Part shown: positions 28,129 to 37,327 of the stretch, piece by piece
Layout: each line of letters begins with the position of its first letter
Numbering within the stretch: position 1 is the stretch's first letter
NCBI GenBank assembly: GCA_028285005.1
Contig: JANQQP010000016.1
Location: 1 to 64,000, forward strand
Reading direction: 5' to 3'
From: Dehalococcoidia bacterium
GTDB lineage: Bacteria > Chloroflexota > Dehalococcoidia > Lucifugimonadales > Lucifugimonadaceae
DNA length: 64,000 nucleotides
Made by a program: the position numbers and the translations under genes
The notes under the pieces: model-generated
The model's database searches: none
What the model saw: only the letters and a program-made list of their open reading frames with translations
Told to the model about the DNA's origin: nothing

Positions 28129-28204
28129 GCGCCGGAAGTGTTGAAGCGGCACGGTCTGCGAACCAGCGGACAGGGGGCGGTGCGAATCCGACCTCGGCGC
28201 TCCA
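28129..28204 (+). tRNA. tRNA-like gene, degenerate or noncanonical anticodon loop
   Basis: Acceptor GCGCCGG / TCGGCGC + T + CCA; D-arm GTG/CAC; anticodon stem GTCTG/CGGAC around an 8-nt loop CGAACCAG; T-arm GGCGG-TGCGAAT-CCGAC with one mismatch. Confidence 0.5.
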
Positions 28205-28221
28205 TCAATTAGGCAACCGAG

Positions 28222-28668
28222 ATGCAGAACGTGGGTAAGGAGTCTGAGGTGAACAGCGAATTCAACTACCAGGCAGCTTTGGAACACGAAATGACGAGGC
28301 AGCATTCAAAGTTGCAGCAGATCCTGAGACCGGAACCCAACCAGGAAGTCTCTGATGCCATCGTCGATATGTCTTCATTGCTGCTGGCATACACGGCAAT
28401 GGTCCAGCAAGACATCTCGCCGGTCGACCCTCTATCGGAGTTCGATCGACTAATGAATGAGGGCGTGACTCGATTCGTCAGACGGGTTTTGGCTGCATAT
28501 ACGGAGTTCACCGGGCCGCAAGCGAAGAAGGCTGCATGCGTCAATCTATCGCCGAAACTTCAACGAGAGTTCTGCGAGGTCGCTGATCTGCTCCGGGTAC
28601 GACAGGTCTTCTTTCACCTGCGTGAGCATCGAGAGTTGTGCGGCGACCCTGAGGCGTCGGGAAGGTAA
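28222..28668 (+). CDS. Hypothetical protein, first gene of the Mom/ParB/recombinase cassette
   Basis: 148-aa ORF immediately upstream of and co-oriented with the Mom-like gene. Confidence 0.6.
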   Translation: MQNVGKESEVNSEFNYQAALEHEMTRQHSKLQQILRPEPNQEVSDAIVDMSSLLLAYTAMVQQDISPVDPLSEFDRLMNEGVTRFVRRVLAAYTEFTGPQAKKAACVNLSPKLQREFCEVADLLRVRQVFFHLREHRELCGDPEASGR

Positions 28669-28671
28669 GCG

Positions 28672-29316
28672 ATGCCTCTCGGAGATATACGGAATCTTCG
28701 TGTCGTGATGCTGCCGCTCGGACACGCAAAGCGCCTGATCGCGGCGCACCACTACCTGGGATCAGTGCCCGGTGGAACAAAGATCAGTTTCGGCGTGACG
28801 TTGGGACCGCGGCTGCTTGGAACTTTGTTGTTCGGAGTCAGTTCCGCGAATGGCTACCGGCTGGTTGAAGGCGCGAAACAGTCGGACGGATTGACCCTTT
28901 CTAGGGTCTGGCTTTCCGACGAGCTTGGAACTAATAGCGAGAGCAGGTGCCTCGGCTACGTGATCCGGCAACTCCGCATTCATACGAGGACAAGATTCCT
29001 GATCTCGTATGCGGATCCGTCCGTAGGCCACATTGGCACCATTTATCAGGCGACTAACTGGATCTACACCGGTCTGTCAAACGCCACGCCGCGTTACGAC
29101 ATAGGCGACGGTGTTGAACGCCACTCGCGTTCACTCTCTCACGCGTTCGGGTCCCACTCCAAGGAGTGGTTCGCGAGCCAGTGGATTGATGTGAGGTCAA
29201 TCCCGCAGGCCGCAAAGCACCGCTACGTCTACTTCCTTGATCCCGCTTGGAGCGACCGACTTCGAGTGCCGGTACTTCCCTATCCGAAGAGAGAGGTGAG
29301 TGATGCAAGTAACTGA
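28672..29316 (+). CDS. Mom-like DNA adenine modification protein (GNAT-like)
   Basis: AHHYLGSVPGGTKISFGVTLG.RLLGTLLFG...LTLSRVWLSDELGTNSESRCLGYVIRQLR...LISYADPSVGHIGTIYQATNWIYTG. Confidence 0.78.
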   Translation: MPLGDIRNLRVVMLPLGHAKRLIAAHHYLGSVPGGTKISFGVTLGPRLLGTLLFGVSSANGYRLVEGAKQSDGLTLSRVWLSDELGTNSESRCLGYVIRQLRIHTRTRFLISYADPSVGHIGTIYQATNWIYTGLSNATPRYDIGDGVERHSRSLSHAFGSHSKEWFASQWIDVRSIPQAAKHRYVYFLDPAWSDRLRVPVLPYPKREVSDASN

Positions 29317-29935
29317 GATTTCTGTCGACCAGCTCATCGAAGCGTCGTGGAACCCCAACTGTATGACACTGGCGATGGCTGATCGCCTGAACGCCAGCAT
29401 TTCTAGATTCGGGCTGGTCGAGAACCTTGTTGTCCGCAGGCTGAACCAGCACCGGTACGAAGTCCTTTCCGGCAACCAACGATTCGCGTCTGTCAGAGCG
29501 TTCGGGTTCCGGAAGGTTCCCTGCGTGGTGGTAGAAGCTGACGATACAGAAGCGCGGTTACTGGCTGAGGCGTTTAACAAGATCGAAGGAGAAGACGATC
29601 CAGGTCTCCGGGCGGAACTGATGCGCGAGGTCCTGACTTCGCTTAGCGAAGAGGAGGTCCTGTCTGTTCTACCGGAAACGCATTCCTCAATAAGAGAACT
29701 TGTGTCGTTCGGATTGGAAGACGTTGCCAGCGGACTAGCTGCCTGGCAGAAGGCGCAAACAGCAAAGCTTGAGCACATGACGCTCCAGTTCACAGCTGCC
29801 CAGAGGTCGGTTGTCGAAGAGGCCATCACCCTTGCTGACGGAGAAGACCAGCCTGGTGGCAGCAATCCGAACGCTCGAAGCAACTCGATCTACTCAATCT
29901 GCAGGAGCTACTTGGAGGCGAACGGCGATGCCTGA
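29300..29935 (+). CDS. ParB/Srx-like nuclease domain protein
   Basis: LIEASWNPNCMTLAMADRLNASISRFGLVENLVVRRLNQHRYEVLSGNQRFASVRAFGFRKVPCVVVEADDTEARLLAEAFNK; overlaps the Mom-like stop. Confidence 0.85.
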   Translation: MMQVTEISVDQLIEASWNPNCMTLAMADRLNASISRFGLVENLVVRRLNQHRYEVLSGNQRFASVRAFGFRKVPCVVVEADDTEARLLAEAFNKIEGEDDPGLRAELMREVLTSLSEEEVLSVLPETHSSIRELVSFGLEDVASGLAAWQKAQTAKLEHMTLQFTAAQRSVVEEAITLADGEDQPGGSNPNARSNSIYSICRSYLEANGDA

Positions 29936-30125
29936 GATCAACGGGATGCTGTGCTTCATTTGCGGTAACTCCATCGATGTCTACGTAAACGGCAAAGGGA
30001 CCGGGTTGAACCTGAAGTGTTCGCGAAGCGCACTTCACTTTCGTGGATTCATCATGGACAAGCCATTCATGAAGAGAGTCCTCGATGCGGCCGACCCTGA
30101 TAGGGATGAGACGGATGGAAGGTAA
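29928..30125 (+). CDS. Small cysteine-containing protein (possible zinc ribbon)
   Basis: MPEINGMLCFICGNSIDVYVNGKGTGLNLKCSRSALHF; overlaps the ParB stop. Confidence 0.5.
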   Translation: MPEINGMLCFICGNSIDVYVNGKGTGLNLKCSRSALHFRGFIMDKPFMKRVLDAADPDRDETDGR

Positions 30126-30327
30126 TCAGGAACAGGCCGAGGTTGCGGCTTCACATTCGTTGACATGTTTACAGCCGTGTATACACTCTGCCGCCCCCAC
30201 CGCGAGTGCGGATCCGATTGAGGACATCGAAGTGGAGGCTTTCCTCCGCACGCTCGTAGACGTCGCGTTCGCGATCGCAGCAAGGATTTCAACGGAAGGC
30301 GAGCGAGAGCAAGAGATAAAAGAATGA
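30115..30327 (+). CDS. Small protein preceding the serine recombinase
   Basis: MEGNQEQAEVAASHS...IEDIEVEAFLRTLVDVAFAIAARISTEGEREQEIKE; ATGA overlap with recombinase start. Confidence 0.5.
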   Translation: MEGNQEQAEVAASHSLTCLQPCIHSAAPTASADPIEDIEVEAFLRTLVDVAFAIAARISTEGEREQEIKE

Positions 30328-31835
30328 GAGCAGCCGGGTATCTGAGAGTATCGAGCGAGTCACAGGTAGATGGACACTCGCTCGCTGCTCAGGAGAGGCT
30401 GTTTCATGAGTTCTGCAAATCGCGCGAATGGGAGCCAGTCGGTCTCTACAGAGAGGAAGGAAGATCGGCCCATTCCGAGTCGATCAAGCAACGCCTTGCA
30501 TTCCGCCGAATCCTTGACGACGCGTCTAGGAAGAAATTCGATGTTGTCGTCGTTCACATGCTCGACCGCTGGTCCCGCAACTTGCGAGTCACGCTGGAGT
30601 CCCTGAAAGACCTAAACGCGAACGACATTGGGCTCGTCTCCATCACAGAGAACATCGACTACTCGACGGCACAGGGGAAGCTCTTCACGCAAATGCTGGG
30701 TTCCTTTGCCGAGTACTTCTCGGAGTCCCTGTCCACGCACGTCAAGAAGGGCCAGTCAGAACGCGCGAGGGCAGGGCGTCACCTCGGCGGTATCCCGTTC
30801 GGCTACCTCTCTTGCTGGACCGGCAAGGACGGCAACCGCATCCTGACGTACGAAGAGGAACACGCGGGCGGCGTCCACCAGGTTAAAGAAGAAGCCGAAG
30901 CCATTGAGGAACTCTTCCGTCGTTACGCGGCAGGCGGGACATCCACCGCCGACCTAGCCATCTGGATGAACGAACAGGGCTTTCGCACCAGGAACACCAA
31001 GCGACTTCCCACGCACGACGGAAGCGAGATTGCCGGACCCCGCTACTTCACCAACGCGTCGATCCGTGGGATTCTGCACAACCGTTTCTACGCAGGATTG
31101 GTCAAGCATGGCAAGCATCACCTGCCAGGCGAACACGAATCGATCGTCGGCACCGAACTGTTCGAGTCGGTGCAGCTGATGCTCTCCAAGAACTCAGGAC
31201 GCTCAGCAACCATCGGCCGTCGCAAGACCAGAACCTATCTTCTTAAGGGGCTTGCTCGCTGCGCCGATTGCGGTATGAACCTCTGGGCCCAGACCTATCG
31301 CAACGGTCGTAGTTAGTACCGGGAGCAGCGGGCGACTCGAAGTCATGGCGCGTGTTCGTCGCTAGGCGGCTCGGTGTTATCTGAGGTCGTAGACAAGCAG
31401 GTCGAGGAGGTTTTCACGTCGCTCAAACTTCCACCGAATTGGGAGGAGCGGTTGGTCGAGAAGATTCAGGCGCGGGATGAGGTCGCACGAATTATCGAAA
31501 AACGGGATCGAGTGAAGGAACGGTTGCGGAGACTGGGCCTGGCATTCGTGGATGGACTCTACGAAGAGGATGAGTATCGGCGGCAAAAAGCCGGTCTGAA
31601 TTCACAGCTTGAAGGATTGGTGATTCCAGAGATCGATGCGGCTAGGGAAGCGGGAAGGCTGATTCAAAATGTGCCAACACTGTGGCACCGGGCAAACCTT
31701 CCTGAGCGTTCTAGACTCCTTTCCTCAGTGCTTACAGCGGTCTACGTGAACCTTGAGAGTGGATCTCTCACACAGCTGGCTCCGAAGCTAGCGCTTCGTG
31801 ATCTGGTCAGAGTTGGTGACTCGACGCTGGAGTGA
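30324..31835 (+). pseudogene. Serine recombinase interrupted by an in-frame TAG
   Basis: RAAGYLRVSSESQVDGHSLAAQERLF (catalytic Ser region), recombinase domain, zinc-ribbon CADCGMNLW, then TAG at 31314..31316; the same frame continues YREQRATRSHGACSSLGGSVLSEVVDKQVEEVF... to 31835. Confidence 0.88.
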
Positions 31836-31852
31836 GCAGTTCGAGTGCCGGA

Positions 31853-32947
31853 TCAATCCATACGCGCCCACAGATCAACCTCACGCATGGCAGGTCGATT
31901 GCCTCGCTGAAATTGGTGAAACTGGCGCCGTCCCAGCGACGCATCGCCAGCGGGGCGTATGGTGAGTATTCGCCAGTCGGTGTCATCCAGACTCAATTTC
32001 ACTACTTCCGACGGATCAACGCGTCTGTTCGAAATGGCCCCGAATCTCACGACTAGTGTGGATCCGGCGGCGGACACCTTTGAGCAGTTCCGCCACACGC
32101 TTCGCAAGTCGGTCGCAAAGTCTTCTACGGAACTGTGAGCTACTTGTCCCTCGGCCGAGTACTCAACGGTATTTGGGCCACCCAAGAACCAGTTCCGAAT
32201 CCACTGGTCAGGAATGTAGGTCGCCATGCCATAGTACGGCGGACTGGTTACGAAGAGTCGTTTGCTCATCTTCAAGGAGCTGAAAGAGGCCTTAGATCTC
32301 GAATCTCCTGACACGACCGTATAGGCGACTCGGTGGAGTTTCTGAAAGTACCGATGGGCCCGTCGCGAAACGACACCTAGCACGTCAACCTGCGCGGGTC
32401 GCATGGACCTTGCCTTCCAAAACTTGACGGCGTACTTCGGTTTTGGCGCATAGGTTCGCGGAGATTGGTTGGAGAAATAAGAAGGAGTGACCTTGGTTAG
32501 CGGTCCGTGCAAAGCTCCAAGAACAATACCCCGTAGTGCTATGCGGGACGGTTTGCTGCAGTCTGAGAGTAGAGCCGACCGCAACCGACATAGATCAGAC
32601 AGGGTGTCGGGGTGATAGGCGTAGTCCCAGAACTCTCCTTCGGGCCGCTCGATTGCCACACTAGTGTCGTTCAGTATGCGTCGGCACTCTCGCCGGATCG
32701 TCGAAGGCGAGACCTTCACCAGTTTGGATTCGGTGATCGCCACTGCGACCGGATTGCTGTCGATACCTTCGGTCTTAATCCCTAGAATTCTTGCGGCGAA
32801 GTTGGTCGTTCCTCTACCACAAAACGGATCGGCAACGGAGTCAAATTCTTCCGTTCGGCGCCGGATGACCCCGTATGGGAACTCCAATGGAAACATGGTG
32901 AAGTACGGGACGATGGCACTGAGGGGGTATCGTCTCGATATCTTCAT
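31853..32947 (-). CDS. DNA methyltransferase (N4-cytosine/N6-adenine type)
   Basis: VADPFCGRGTTNFAARILG and TSPPYYGMATYIPDQW; 4-nt overlap with the HerA-like gene. Confidence 0.85.
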   Translation of the reverse strand: MKISRRYPLSAIVPYFTMFPLEFPYGVIRRRTEEFDSVADPFCGRGTTNFAARILGIKTEGIDSNPVAVAITESKLVKVSPSTIRRECRRILNDTSVAIERPEGEFWDYAYHPDTLSDLCRLRSALLSDCSKPSRIALRGIVLGALHGPLTKVTPSYFSNQSPRTYAPKPKYAVKFWKARSMRPAQVDVLGVVSRRAHRYFQKLHRVAYTVVSGDSRSKASFSSLKMSKRLFVTSPPYYGMATYIPDQWIRNWFLGGPNTVEYSAEGQVAHSSVEDFATDLRSVWRNCSKVSAAGSTLVVRFGAISNRRVDPSEVVKLSLDDTDWRILTIRPAGDASLGRRQFHQFQRGNRPAMREVDLWARMD

Positions 32948-35073
32948 CGATCGGCCGGCTCCGGGCCTAACCGCACGTATGTAACGTTCCGATTATTGCG
33001 GAAGCTGTGCCAGTCCCGACCTTGCGGGCCAAATATCCGGTCCATCGCGGGTTGGACTAGTCTGTAGGCGAAATCATCCCGGTCAGTTTGTTGTTCCGGT
33101 ATGAGATCTAGGAAGAATCGCTTCAGCGCCCCCCAGGCAACCCCCTCCTCGGATCTGATCTTTTCCATCAGATCTTCATCATCTTCTAGCGCGTTGATCG
33201 CCCTATCCTCGAACTCGTGCCGGGCATCCGGACCCTCTCCCTCACCATCCTCCGGTTCTTGCCCATCGTCGGTATCTGACTGTGGCTCGGCACCTGAGCG
33301 GTCATCCTCTTGGACTCTGAACGCTGCTGCGAATTCAGCCCTCAGTTGGCGCGCATACGTGTCGCCAACGGGGCGATCGTAATCGGGATCTCGCAGGTCG
33401 TACATTCTCTCGAACAGAAGGGCCCGTATGGGGACGGGATAGGGCTTACCACCGACAGAGCTCCAGAACACTCCATGACCCTCAATAGCCTCGTTAAGGA
33501 GAGAGCTGAGGAGATCATCACTGAAGTGAGCATTTGCTCTCTTTACGTTGCCAAGATCCCCACCTGAGAGGAGATGGAAAACGAACCAATTGTCACCTTG
33601 GCTCAAGATCTCGTTCGGGATACTTCCCGGTTGCTGGGTGATCATCAATGCACCCAAATCGTACTTTCTGCCTTCCTTCACCCACGAAATGTACGGCTCT
33701 GCAGCGGTTGCTGACTCCTGAAGTACAGCCTGTGCTTCCTCGAGGACTGCGATCGTCGGGATAGTCGCCGGAACTGCCTCTGTGAACTCGGTCTGGTTGT
33801 GGTCAAAGATGCGGCGAAGAATGATTCCGGAAAGCACGAGAGCCTGACCAGTGCGCAGTCTCGAAACGTCCACAACGCAGAGCTTGCCGTCTCGCAGCGA
33901 TTGGAACAGCATGTCCAAGAACCTTGAACGGCTGTCATGCAGCATTCCAACGATTCTCGTCATGTTGGCTCGCGCCGCCAGTGCCTCAGCTTCCTGGTTA
34001 TTCTCTAAATCCAGGAGGCGCATGATGTCGCTCAGTGGGGTTTGATTTCGTGACTCGAAAATCATCTCAACCAGCCGCTCCCACCTGTCAGGCGGCAGAG
34101 AACTCAACTTGCGCACGTTCTGTTGTGACTGTTGTTCCGGTGATAACGCGATCGAGATCACGTCAGACGGGCGGAGTTGGCGAAGATCCAGCCGAATACC
34201 CGATGCAACGAATGACTGATAGTAAGGACTGGTACTCTGGCGGGAGCTGAACACTACGAGTTTGTCTTCCAGCTCCGGAACGTCGGCGAATCCTGGACGC
34301 CCTCTATCGTCGGGCCAGAAATACTCGCCTTCGGGATCGAAGATGATCGTACCGACCGGGACTTCTCTATCCCGTTTTGTGACGGTCGGTGTTGTGCTGT
34401 ATAGGCGACTGAACAGCAGTTTGTTCAGATTAGACTTACCAAAACCAGCACGCGCGAAGACAAACGTCCGGCGCGCGACGAGGCTCGAGACAGGGAACTT
34501 GACCTCAATCCGAGGATCAAGTGTCTGAATCCAGTCAGCGAGATGTTCTTGGTACGGGCTACCGTCTGCGTACGCATATTCGCCCAGGCAATAGAACCCG
34601 ATTTCGGCGCCTTCAACATTGTGCCCGGCCAACTCCTGAAGTACCTGACCCGATGGAAATGCGACGGGGCTTCCAACGTGAGGAAGTCGCCGGTGTGATG
34701 GAACGAACTGAAGTTCGGCGTTGGAAAGTCTCGCCACACCAAGCACGCGGATGTTGACTCGGTACCTCAGATACTGCTCTCTCAGATCCTCGGGTACTTG
34801 CCTGCTTTCCTGGACAGCCCGGATGTTGAACTCTTCACCGGCTGATGATGACAGTCGACCTTGGGCGGAGAAGGATGCAATTCGACCCAGCACAGCCTCA
34901 TCAGGAGTCTCAAGCTGTACCAATAGAAACTGCCCAAGCATGGGTTTTCGTTGGTACTCGTTCCGGTAAGGGAGCACGATATCGGCGTGAAATTCGAGCC
35001 CCCCTTCCCTGAACCCGCGGAAGATCCCGACGACATCATCAGACCCAAATAGTTGCCGAATTGGCATGTCCAA
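32944..35073 (-). CDS. HerA-like helicase/translocase ATPase
   Basis: Walker A VFARAGFGKSNLNKLLF; IIFDPEGEYFW; IAVLEEAQAVLQ; N-terminal beta-rich HAS-barrel-like region. Confidence 0.85.
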   Translation of the reverse strand: MDMPIRQLFGSDDVVGIFRGFREGGLEFHADIVLPYRNEYQRKPMLGQFLLVQLETPDEAVLGRIASFSAQGRLSSSAGEEFNIRAVQESRQVPEDLREQYLRYRVNIRVLGVARLSNAELQFVPSHRRLPHVGSPVAFPSGQVLQELAGHNVEGAEIGFYCLGEYAYADGSPYQEHLADWIQTLDPRIEVKFPVSSLVARRTFVFARAGFGKSNLNKLLFSRLYSTTPTVTKRDREVPVGTIIFDPEGEYFWPDDRGRPGFADVPELEDKLVVFSSRQSTSPYYQSFVASGIRLDLRQLRPSDVISIALSPEQQSQQNVRKLSSLPPDRWERLVEMIFESRNQTPLSDIMRLLDLENNQEAEALAARANMTRIVGMLHDSRSRFLDMLFQSLRDGKLCVVDVSRLRTGQALVLSGIILRRIFDHNQTEFTEAVPATIPTIAVLEEAQAVLQESATAAEPYISWVKEGRKYDLGALMITQQPGSIPNEILSQGDNWFVFHLLSGGDLGNVKRANAHFSDDLLSSLLNEAIEGHGVFWSSVGGKPYPVPIRALLFERMYDLRDPDYDRPVGDTYARQLRAEFAAAFRVQEDDRSGAEPQSDTDDGQEPEDGEGEGPDARHEFEDRAINALEDDEDLMEKIRSEEGVAWGALKRFFLDLIPEQQTDRDDFAYRLVQPAMDRIFGPQGRDWHSFRNNRNVTYVRLGPEPADR

Positions 35074-35084
35074 TTCCTATCAGT

Positions 35085-36233
35085 TCAGCTGTATCGCGCG
35101 GCTGCAGGATCGCCCACCTGCAGCCGGAAAGTGTCTAGCGTCGGCGCTTCAGCACCAAGGACCAAGCGAAGACTCCGAAAGATTTCGTCCTGCAAGATCT
35201 CGAAATCGAAATCGACTAGTGCGGCGTTCTCATGAGCCTTTTGGAGTGATCTTGGGTACAAGGGCACGGGGAATCCATCTCTTGCATCCTGCAATAGAGA
35301 GCCAATGATCATCGGGGCCATTGAGGTCTGCGATTGGAAGATGTCGACCGGCCAAATCGGATCCCGTTGTCCACGCCCGAACTTCACGAGGAACATCTTG
35401 CCGCCAACGAACTTGTTGATCTCGGCGGTGTCCATTTCGCGATCATCGCCCCTCGCATACTCAGACCAGACGTACGCCTTTTCTTCGATGTCTCGCGGCA
35501 CCTCGACGTAGGCCGGGTACTCCGTGGTTAGAACTCCCTCAAGGGCCATTGACAGCCGGTATCGCGCTAGGACCTTGTTGTGTTTGGCCAGCCCAACCAG
35601 GTAAACCGACCTGCGTTCTTCCCGGCGATGTCGATCGATATGCTCCTTCAATAGCCCCAGCGTTTTCGCGAACAGGTCACTTGTGAAGACCTTACTTCGA
35701 AGCAATCCATCGAAAACGATCAGTGTGTCGGTGCCGAAGCTACGGTTCTTAACAATCGAATAGAGCGTCGCCCACTCAGTGAGTTCTCGAAAAACCTGGA
35801 TCCAGGTCGGGCTGATCGGCTGGTCTGGGTGATTCTGGCGAATCACAGGGCTGATCTCAGTTACATGGCCGAGCCCCAAATCCCTCATCAACTCACCTAA
35901 TGGATGCCGACCTGCTCCGGCCGAGGTGTCCATCACAAGGCGGTTGAGGCGGTCGACGTCGGAAGTGGGAGAGACTGCCTGTAGGCAATACTCGTTGTTG
36001 CTCGAATCAACGACCCTTATGAGCTGGACCAAGAACGGGTCGAACGCGACGGCGTTGTTGCCGCCATCCGTCGCAACGATCGATAGCGAAGTAGTCGACC
36101 GCGGAGTGATGGCTCGAACAGCTGACCTGAGCGGACGAATCTCGTCTCGGAGGCCTGTCAGAAGGGCGCGATCGGACTCGATCTGCTCCTGGATCTCGCC
36201 ACGAAGCTTGTCCTGGCTATCGGGATCGATCAT
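35085..36233 (-). CDS. NurA-like nuclease
   Basis: SIVATDGGNNAVAFDPFLVQLIRVVDSS; LIVFDGLLRS; position next to HerA. Confidence 0.75.
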   Translation of the reverse strand: MIDPDSQDKLRGEIQEQIESDRALLTGLRDEIRPLRSAVRAITPRSTTSLSIVATDGGNNAVAFDPFLVQLIRVVDSSNNEYCLQAVSPTSDVDRLNRLVMDTSAGAGRHPLGELMRDLGLGHVTEISPVIRQNHPDQPISPTWIQVFRELTEWATLYSIVKNRSFGTDTLIVFDGLLRSKVFTSDLFAKTLGLLKEHIDRHRREERRSVYLVGLAKHNKVLARYRLSMALEGVLTTEYPAYVEVPRDIEEKAYVWSEYARGDDREMDTAEINKFVGGKMFLVKFGRGQRDPIWPVDIFQSQTSMAPMIIGSLLQDARDGFPVPLYPRSLQKAHENAALVDFDFEILQDEIFRSLRLVLGAEAPTLDTFRLQVGDPAAARYS

Positions 36234-36262
36234 GGTTCACATATCCGAGAAGTTGCCGGATC

Positions 36263-37327
36263 TCATAGCACTACGAGTTCGATGTGGTCATCTTTAACCG
36301 ACCATATCTGGTAGACGTGATCATAGGATCTTCGAAACACCCGGAGAGAAACGTTCTCCCCAGGTGATACCAAAGTCGGGTTAAAGTTCAACGCATCTGA
36401 ATGGAATGTTCCTGCGTCGGTGTCGAAGACTACGCCGGGACGAAAAGTCGCCCCTCCGGTAATTTCGCGGCAGGGTAATTCAAAGTGTCTGGGCTCACCT
36501 AGCATGTCATGTTCATTGTCTGACGCGACTTTGTATCGTGTTGCTCGGTTGCCGGCGAATACATAGATTGATTGGTTCGACGCAAAGCCACCAGCAAACG
36601 TCACATCTTGATCAACAGTTGGCTCGATTGACCCTTGTCGTGTTCCGAAGGACGAAATCGCTATGCCTTCGGCTCTGCCTATCTGCCTGCTCAGCTTCGC
36701 TGGCCCAAATTCATTCGTGAAGATCTGTGCTCCGGTCTCAGTGAATGCAAGAGCCTTGTCGCTCAGCCATGTAGAGCTGTGCGCCTCTATGCCGTCAAAG
36801 TGGCGATTCACGAAATCCGGACGAAAATCTCCTTCCCACAAGTAAGCAGCCTGAGCAAAAAAACCTTGATCGCCAGCCGCCGTCGTTACGATTCCCCACT
36901 TAGGACTTACGTCGAAAGTCGGCGATTCAACATATTTTGTTCGTTCCTTGACCCCTTCAAACGTTCCGTTTATCAAGAGTGGATAAACGTGCAGTCCGGT
37001 AAGATTCGCAATGTACAAAACACTGTTGTAAATATCCCAGTGCGCACAAGATCCAATGCCTAACGATTCTGTAGAAACAATGAATTGATCTGGGATACTG
37101 TCCACTTCAAGAGTCAATGACAGATTGAGTGCCTTTTCTCGATGATGAGCATCTGCCAAGGCGTCAAAAACTCCCGCTGGCTGTTGATAGTGGGACGCAA
37201 TCTCCTCCGCCCACCCTCGCCAATCGACAACCATCAGATCAAATTCATCTGTCAGCAAAAACAGATAACCCATGTACGGATGCACTTCATCGAATGATCC
37301 AGGAATGCTTAGCCTGACGTCATACAA
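36263..37327 (-). CDS. Uncharacterised protein, possibly beta-propeller-like
   Basis: 354-aa ORF with repeating short hydrophobic beta-like segments; overlaps the upstream 156-aa gene. Confidence 0.65.
   Translation of the reverse strand: MYDVRLSIPGSFDEVHPYMGYLFLLTDEFDLMVVDWRGWAEEIASHYQQPAGVFDALADAHHREKALNLSLTLEVDSIPDQFIVSTESLGIGSCAHWDIYNSVLYIANLTGLHVYPLLINGTFEGVKERTKYVESPTFDVSPKWGIVTTAAGDQGFFAQAAYLWEGDFRPDFVNRHFDGIEAHSSTWLSDKALAFTETGAQIFTNEFGPAKLSRQIGRAEGIAISSFGTRQGSIEPTVDQDVTFAGGFASNQSIYVFAGNRATRYKVASDNEHDMLGEPRHFELPCREITGGATFRPGVVFDTDAGTFHSDALNFNPTLVSPGENVSLRVFRRSYDHVYQIWSVKDDHIELVVL

Noticed and set aside
29197-29883. 228-aa minus-strand ORF over the ParB-like gene
   Set aside because: Ser/Arg-rich shadow of the ParB frame.
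13771-31316. TAG recoded as sense (in-frame TAG in both the GDT1-like gene and the serine recombinase)
   Set aside because: The GDT1-like gene also has a frameshift and a motif mutation, and the XRE remnant has TAA, so ordinary gene decay explains these better.
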